A stretch of 10,536 nucleotides of DNA from Bdellovibrio sp. (GTDB lineage Bacteria > Bdellovibrionota > UBA1018), in the NCBI GenBank assembly GCA_016213345.1, contig JACRAO010000004.1:1-10536 (forward strand), written 5' to 3'. The position numbers and the translations under genes were made by a program. Of this stretch, positions 7,621 through 10,536 are shown in pieces (the first letter of the stretch is position 1; each line of letters begins with the position of its first letter). The notes below the pieces were generated by a model. The model saw only the letters and a list, made by a program, of their open reading frames with translations, was not told the DNA's origin and did not search any database.

Positions 7621-8829
7621 ATGAAAGCAATTAAAAACGAAACTATTGAAGGAAAGAAACTAGCAATTGGGCATCAGCCTCTAGTTCATCTGTCTCCTCA
7701 AGATGAGGAACTTTTTCGCAGCTTTCAGTCCAATTTGCTTTCGTTAATTTCTCACGAGCTTAGAACGCCTCTTATGGGAGTGCTCAATGCGCTTACTTTG
7801 CTAGAAGAACAAAGTGGAGAACACTCAGAAATAACATCAAAGGAACTTTTAAATGTCGCAAGAAAAAATGCTCTAAAACTCCAGCATAACCTGTCTTCCG
7901 TACTTGATTTAGCAGCGATAGAAAGTAAAAATTTTCATATCCGGTTAAGAGAGATGAATTTGTCTCGTCTTATGGAAGCTAAACTTAAAAACTTTCAGCC
8001 GTTATTTTTAGAACAAGAAATTAAATGCGAATTAGAAAAGAAATTTCAAGCAGATTATGTGATCAAAGATGAAACCGCTGAAGAAATAACAGCACTTGCC
8101 GATCCTCAGCGCCTAGGGCGTGTATTGGATTTATGTTTTCATGTGATTTTGTCTAAAATTAAACAAAAGTCGTTGTTAAAAATTACTTTTACACAGACCT
8201 GGATTGAGATGGGATTTCAGCTTAAAGAAGATTGTCTAACCATATGGGATGAAGAGTGGTCAAAAAGCCTGGTGGCTTTTCAGAGTGGAGTGTCTTCGCC
8301 AAATTCTGCTTTTTCTGGAACTATACAGTCTGAGCAAGCTTTTTTAACTCGCAGCTCAGAGGGCCTGGGAGCCGAATTATGGCTAATTCACGAGGTGTTA
8401 AAGCTTCACAGCGGAAGTTTTTTAGCAGAGAGAAAAAATCAATTTGTCAAACTTACTTTGCTATTGCCAGAGCTTAATTCATTAGAAGGGTTACGGGCTG
8501 CTCTGTCCTCTAGGCTTAGTCAAATCTCACCTGAGCAAGGTGGAATAAGTTCAGTGGTTTTAGTTTTTGTCAGGCCTCCAGAAAAATGGTCCATGATTGA
8601 ACTCGGTATGAGTATTAAAAAAGGGCTTTTTCGATCATCAGATAGTATTTATATTTTGAATCAAGAGAATCTCATTGCTTTGATTTTAGATGATTGTAAG
8701 CCAGAGGATGTTCCTAAATTGCTTTCTAGGATCCAATCTCAAATTGGATCTGATTTCAGCTATAGCCTTTCGTCTTGTCCTCGTGACGGATTTGATATTG
8801 AGGATCTAATCACACACGCAAGAAATTAA
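7621..8829 (+). CDS. Soluble histidine-kinase-like protein with degenerate ATPase and GGDEF-like domains
   Basis: The 402-residue product has no membrane segment and no recognisable sensor domain. A HisKA helix pair begins near residue 30, with the phospho-acceptor His45 in SLISHELRTPL; the HExxT phosphatase-type motif is intact. An HATPase_c-like region spans about 155-285: ADPQRLGRVL at 160-169, but the N-box Asn residues are absent (LCFHVILSKI), the G1 DxGxG reads WDEEW (209-213), and only a G2-like GLGAELWLIHEVLKLHSG (248-265) remains. Residues about 310-402 resemble the second half of a GGDEF domain (RSSDSIYILNQENLIALIL... SYSLSSCPRDG... IEDLITHARN), with LNQEN in place of GGDEF and an early end. 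ATP binding and cyclase activity are doubtful; a phosphotransfer, phosphatase or scaffold role is inferred. The ATG lies 8 nt after the lipoprotein frame and has no clear Shine-Dalgarno sequence. Confidence 0.78.
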   Translation: MKAIKNETIEGKKLAIGHQPLVHLSPQDEELFRSFQSNLLSLISHELRTPLMGVLNALTLLEEQSGEHSEITSKELLNVARKNALKLQHNLSSVLDLAAIESKNFHIRLREMNLSRLMEAKLKNFQPLFLEQEIKCELEKKFQADYVIKDETAEEITALADPQRLGRVLDLCFHVILSKIKQKSLLKITFTQTWIEMGFQLKEDCLTIWDEEWSKSLVAFQSGVSSPNSAFSGTIQSEQAFLTRSSEGLGAELWLIHEVLKLHSGSFLAERKNQFVKLTLLLPELNSLEGLRAALSSRLSQISPEQGGISSVVLVFVRPPEKWSMIELGMSIKKGLFRSSDSIYILNQENLIALILDDCKPEDVPKLLSRIQSQIGSDFSYSLSSCPRDGFDIEDLITHARN

Positions 8830-8830
8830 A

Positions 8831-8849
8831 AGAACGCTGGTTCTGTTTT
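8831..8849 (+). terminator. Weak hairpin with T-rich tail between convergent genes
   Basis: AGAAC (8831-8835), loop GCTG, GTTCT (8840-8844), then GTTTT. The stem is only 5 bp. A second GTTCTT at 8851-8856 offers an alternative pairing with the same left arm. The position, 1 nt after the kinase-like gene's stop and facing the ATPase gene's end, fits a terminator, but it is weak. Confidence 0.35.
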
Positions 8850-8854
8850 GGTTC

Positions 8855-10042
8855 TTAAGGTAATAATTCTTCAAGTTTAGAAAAATTTTCTTGACCAATA
8901 AAAAGGCACTCCATTGTATTTGGATATTTTATTTTAAATTCCTTTAAACCTTCGTAATGTCTGAGTTTTGGCTCATCCCAACTCACCTGAATTGGTAGTA
9001 TTCCCTCTGGTGTTTTTACCACAAAATCAACTTCATGTTTTCCGCACCAATAGGCTATATCGGAATATTTCTTTTTAAGCGCATGAAATACTATTGTTTC
9101 AAAACTTTTTCCAATTTCAACTGATCCACGTTTTGATACAGAATACATAAGTCCTGTGTCAATGGGATATATTTTACGATTCCTGACAGTACGTTGTCTT
9201 TCAGAAAAACTAAAGTAGGGGCAAGTAAAAAGAAGATAAGCAGATTCGCATGCCTCAAGATATTTCCCAAGAGTATCAGTTGTGAGTCCCATGATCTGAG
9301 CAAGTCCTCTCTGACTCAATTCAGAGCCTGTTGATTCAAATACTGCAATAACTAGCTTTGATATCAAGTAGCCTTTTCGAGAGGATAAATTTCTTTTCAC
9401 ATCTCGCTCGATAATATCAGTGAAATATTCACGCAATAATACAGAGGCTTCTGATTTTAATTTTAATACTCTTGGAAATCCGCCTTGCTCAAGATAATTT
9501 TTAAGTGAGCCATTCGGATGAATTTTTTGAAACTCTGCAAAACTAAATGGAAATAACTCTAAAGTTAAATGTCTTCCTGTTAAGCGACTTGCTAGATCTC
9601 CCGAAAGAAGTGATGAATTAGAGCCAGTAATAATATAACGGTCACCACTGGGGCGTTCTATTTTTTTATGTAACCATTTCTGCCATTGCTCAACATTTTG
9701 AATTTCATCAAAAAAATATGTCCTTGTGCTAAATTCCGGAAAGAGACTTTTTGAGAATGACACTACTTGATCAAGCAATGCATGATTGAGATAGTTACTG
9801 AGACGAGGATCTTCAAAGTTAATAAAAGTACAAGAACTGGGATCTAGGTTTTTGGTCTCCATAATCTGTGTTAAGAGAGTCGATTTTCCTGACCGACGCA
9901 CACCCTGAATAACCCAGATCAAGTCTGGGTGAAGTTCAATCTTTTTTTGTTCAAGAATGAATCTAGGAATCCCTATGGGAGGAGGGATTTCCCAATAGTT
10001 CCAGTCAGTTAGGATCTGTTTTAAGTCTAAATTATCTAGCAT
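8855..10042 (-). CDS. AAA_14 / DUF4143 family ATPase
   Basis: The 395-residue product has a P-loop ATPase domain: Walker A GVRRSGKST at 47-55, Walker B YFFDE at 109-113, sensor-like ITGSNSSLLS at 138-147 and RLTGR at 153-157. A winged-helix-like stretch lies at about 241-271 (ELSQRGLAQIMGLTTDTLGKY). The C-terminal DUF4143 domain follows (YPIDTGLMY at 292-300; Glu315, YWCGKHEVDF at 331-340, Gln352). DUF4143 is related to the PD-(D/E)XK nuclease fold, and the Glu...E-V-D...I-Q-V arrangement is visible here. The biological role of this widespread family is poorly defined, and no partner or antitoxin-like gene lies next to it. It is convergent with the kinase-like gene. The ATG has no strong Shine-Dalgarno sequence, but a 30-bp palindrome sits 24 nt upstream. 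Length is typical for the family and all motifs are intact. Confidence 0.88.
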   Translation of the reverse strand: MLDNLDLKQILTDWNYWEIPPPIGIPRFILEQKKIELHPDLIWVIQGVRRSGKSTLLTQIMETKNLDPSSCTFINFEDPRLSNYLNHALLDQVVSFSKSLFPEFSTRTYFFDEIQNVEQWQKWLHKKIERPSGDRYIITGSNSSLLSGDLASRLTGRHLTLELFPFSFAEFQKIHPNGSLKNYLEQGGFPRVLKLKSEASVLLREYFTDIIERDVKRNLSSRKGYLISKLVIAVFESTGSELSQRGLAQIMGLTTDTLGKYLEACESAYLLFTCPYFSFSERQRTVRNRKIYPIDTGLMYSVSKRGSVEIGKSFETIVFHALKKKYSDIAYWCGKHEVDFVVKTPEGILPIQVSWDEPKLRHYEGLKEFKIKYPNTMECLFIGQENFSKLEELLP

Positions 10043-10066
10043 TATTAATAGGTTACATCTGATTTT

Positions 10067-10096
10067 AAATAGTGTCTATTATAATCGACACTATTT
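10067..10096. promoter_or_regulatory. Near-perfect 30-bp palindrome enclosing TATAAT, candidate operator/promoter
   Basis: AAATAGTGTC (10067-10076) and GACACTATTT (10087-10096) are exact reverse complements. The 10-nt centre contains the palindrome ATTATAAT (10078-10085), so only one base pair of the whole 30 bp is mismatched. TATAAT is readable on both strands, but neither has a good -35. It lies just upstream of the minus-strand ATPase gene, where it would suit a dimeric repressor covering its -10 region. Confidence 0.6.
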
Positions 10097-10125
10097 GCCT
10101 TGATCCAGTTCTTAACACAGGTATG

Positions 10126-10207
10126 TGGTCAAATTGCCTTGGCCGAACTGTGTTTGTCGTGTTCGGTATCGTATCATATTGACTGGCAATTTATTAATAC
10201 TTGACCA
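10126..10207. repeat. Nested inverted repeats (three paired arms) in the divergent intergenic region
   Basis: Outer arms TGGTCAA (10126-10132) and TTGACCA (10201-10207), middle arms AAATTGCC (10131-10138) and GGCAATTT (10185-10192), and inner arms CCGAAC (10143-10148) and GTTCGG (10161-10166) are all exact and correctly nested. They would form one long stem with an 8-nt bulge on the right side, topped by a 12-nt loop. No coding capacity is seen. It could be a structured RNA, a small transposon-like remnant or a regulatory site. Confidence 0.55.
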
Positions 10208-10218
10208 AATCATATAAT
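10190..10218 (+). promoter_or_regulatory. Possible promoter for the 3'-end lipoprotein gene
   Basis: A consensus TATAAT at 10213-10218 has TTTATT (10190-10195) 17 nt upstream as a poor -35. The -35 overlaps the right arm of the nested inverted repeat, so the two could interact. This would leave a leader of about 60 nt before ATG 10284. Confidence 0.33.
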
Positions 10219-10270
10219 TATATTAAAACAACATTCTATTATGCATTATGTAGATTATAGTAAACTTTTA

Positions 10271-10276
10271 AAGGAG
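10271..10276 (+). promoter_or_regulatory. Shine-Dalgarno AAGGAG for the 3'-end lipoprotein
   Basis: AAGGAG sits 7 nt before ATG 10284, a near-ideal site that fixes the start of the partial lipoprotein gene. Confidence 0.7.
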
Positions 10277-10283
10277 ATTTTTT

Positions 10284-10536
10284 ATGCGGAATAAAATTGA
10301 AGCTATTTTAGGTGTTGGAATTTTTGTTTTTGTTCTATCGCTTGGTCTCAGTGCTTGTGGCGAAAAGAAAAACGAAACCCAACTTCTCAAACCCAAGTTT
10401 TCGGATTTTCATGGATATTGGTATGTTGGAAAAGAAGCACATAGTGGTCGTGAAATTACACGTATTTGGAACATTACAGACGATAATTCAGTGATCTCAC
10501 ATGATTTTAGTGTAAGCATCAGCGAATCTAATACAC
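10284..10536 (+). CDS. Lipoprotein of unknown function, 3' truncated by the window
   Basis: Eighty-four codons are visible. The product begins with a short charged start (MRNKIE), a hydrophobic core (AILGVGIFVFVLSLG) and a good lipobox LSAC with Cys25, so it should be lipidated and anchored in a membrane facing the periplasm or surface. The mature part starts with a charged linker (GEKKNETQ), then FSDFHGYWYVGKE and REITRIWNITDD. Its alternating aromatic and polar residues suggest a small beta-rich domain of the kind that begins 'F.G.W', but I recognise no specific family. The start is well supported by AAGGAG. It is transcribed divergently from the ATPase gene across the structured intergenic region. 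Confidence 0.75.
   Translation, partial: MRNKIEAILGVGIFVFVLSLGLSACGEKKNETQLLKPKFSDFHGYWYVGKEAHSGREITRIWNITDDNSVISHDFSVSISESNT

Noticed and set aside
8855..10042. Toxin-antitoxin or defence module around the AAA/DUF4143 gene
   Set aside because: No small partner gene is found on either side, and the neighbours are a kinase-like gene and a lipoprotein. The gene looks solitary.
10142..10167. Integron attC-like site (GCCGAAC...GTTCGGT)
   Set aside because: The boxes deviate from RYYYAAC/GTTRRRY at one position each, and the 12-nt interval leaves no room for the L boxes. No integrase is seen.
10126..10207. tRNA or tRNA-like gene
   Set aside because: The size is near right, but there is no cloverleaf: the arms nest in one long stem and no T-loop or anticodon arm can be drawn.
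10312..10494. Short open frame (60 codons) overlapping the 3'-end lipoprotein
   Set aside because: It is out of frame with the lipoprotein, which has a consensus ribosome binding site, signal peptide and lipobox. The other frame has none of these.

Overview
This is an AT-rich window that uses the standard genetic code. It reads as chromosome from a Gram-negative bacterium. Two genes encode lipoprotein signal peptides, and the PurL belongs to the long form with fused PurS-like modules that I associate with the former Deltaproteobacteria. A Bdellovibrionota or other delta-lineage host is a reasonable guess, but it rests on family resemblance only and no rRNA is present.

Positions 1-5689 hold the distal part of a purine biosynthesis operon on the plus strand, in the order purN (3' end only), purL, purQ, purH. 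The genes are tightly packed: purN and purL overlap by 17 nt, purL and purQ by 4 nt (ATGA), and purQ and purH by 11 nt. Each internal start has a Shine-Dalgarno sequence inside the preceding gene, which suggests translational coupling. Together these products carry GAR to FGAR (PurN), FGAR to FGAM (PurL with PurQ as glutaminase), and AICAR to IMP (PurH).

Positions 5690-7612 hold a short intergenic region with three copies of AACAGTAA, then a lipoprotein with six NHL-like repeats (predicted beta-propeller). This gene is interrupted in repeat four by a TAA where the other readable repeats have CAA (Gln). It looks like a recent pseudogene, although readthrough or a base-call error remain possible.

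Positions 7621-8829 encode a soluble histidine-kinase-like protein. It has an intact HisKA phospho-acceptor motif, a degenerate ATP-binding domain and a degenerate, truncated GGDEF-like tail. It ends convergently against a minus-strand AAA ATPase of the AAA_14/DUF4143 type (8855-10042).

Positions 10043-10283 lie between the divergently transcribed ATPase gene and the start of another lipoprotein gene, which runs off the window. The gap is unusually structured: a near-perfect 30-bp palindrome enclosing TATAAT, then a nested inverted repeat of about 80 bp. No obviously new multi-gene system is visible. The most unusual items are the degenerate kinase/GGDEF hybrid, the nonsense-interrupted propeller lipoprotein and the structured gap beside the ATPase.
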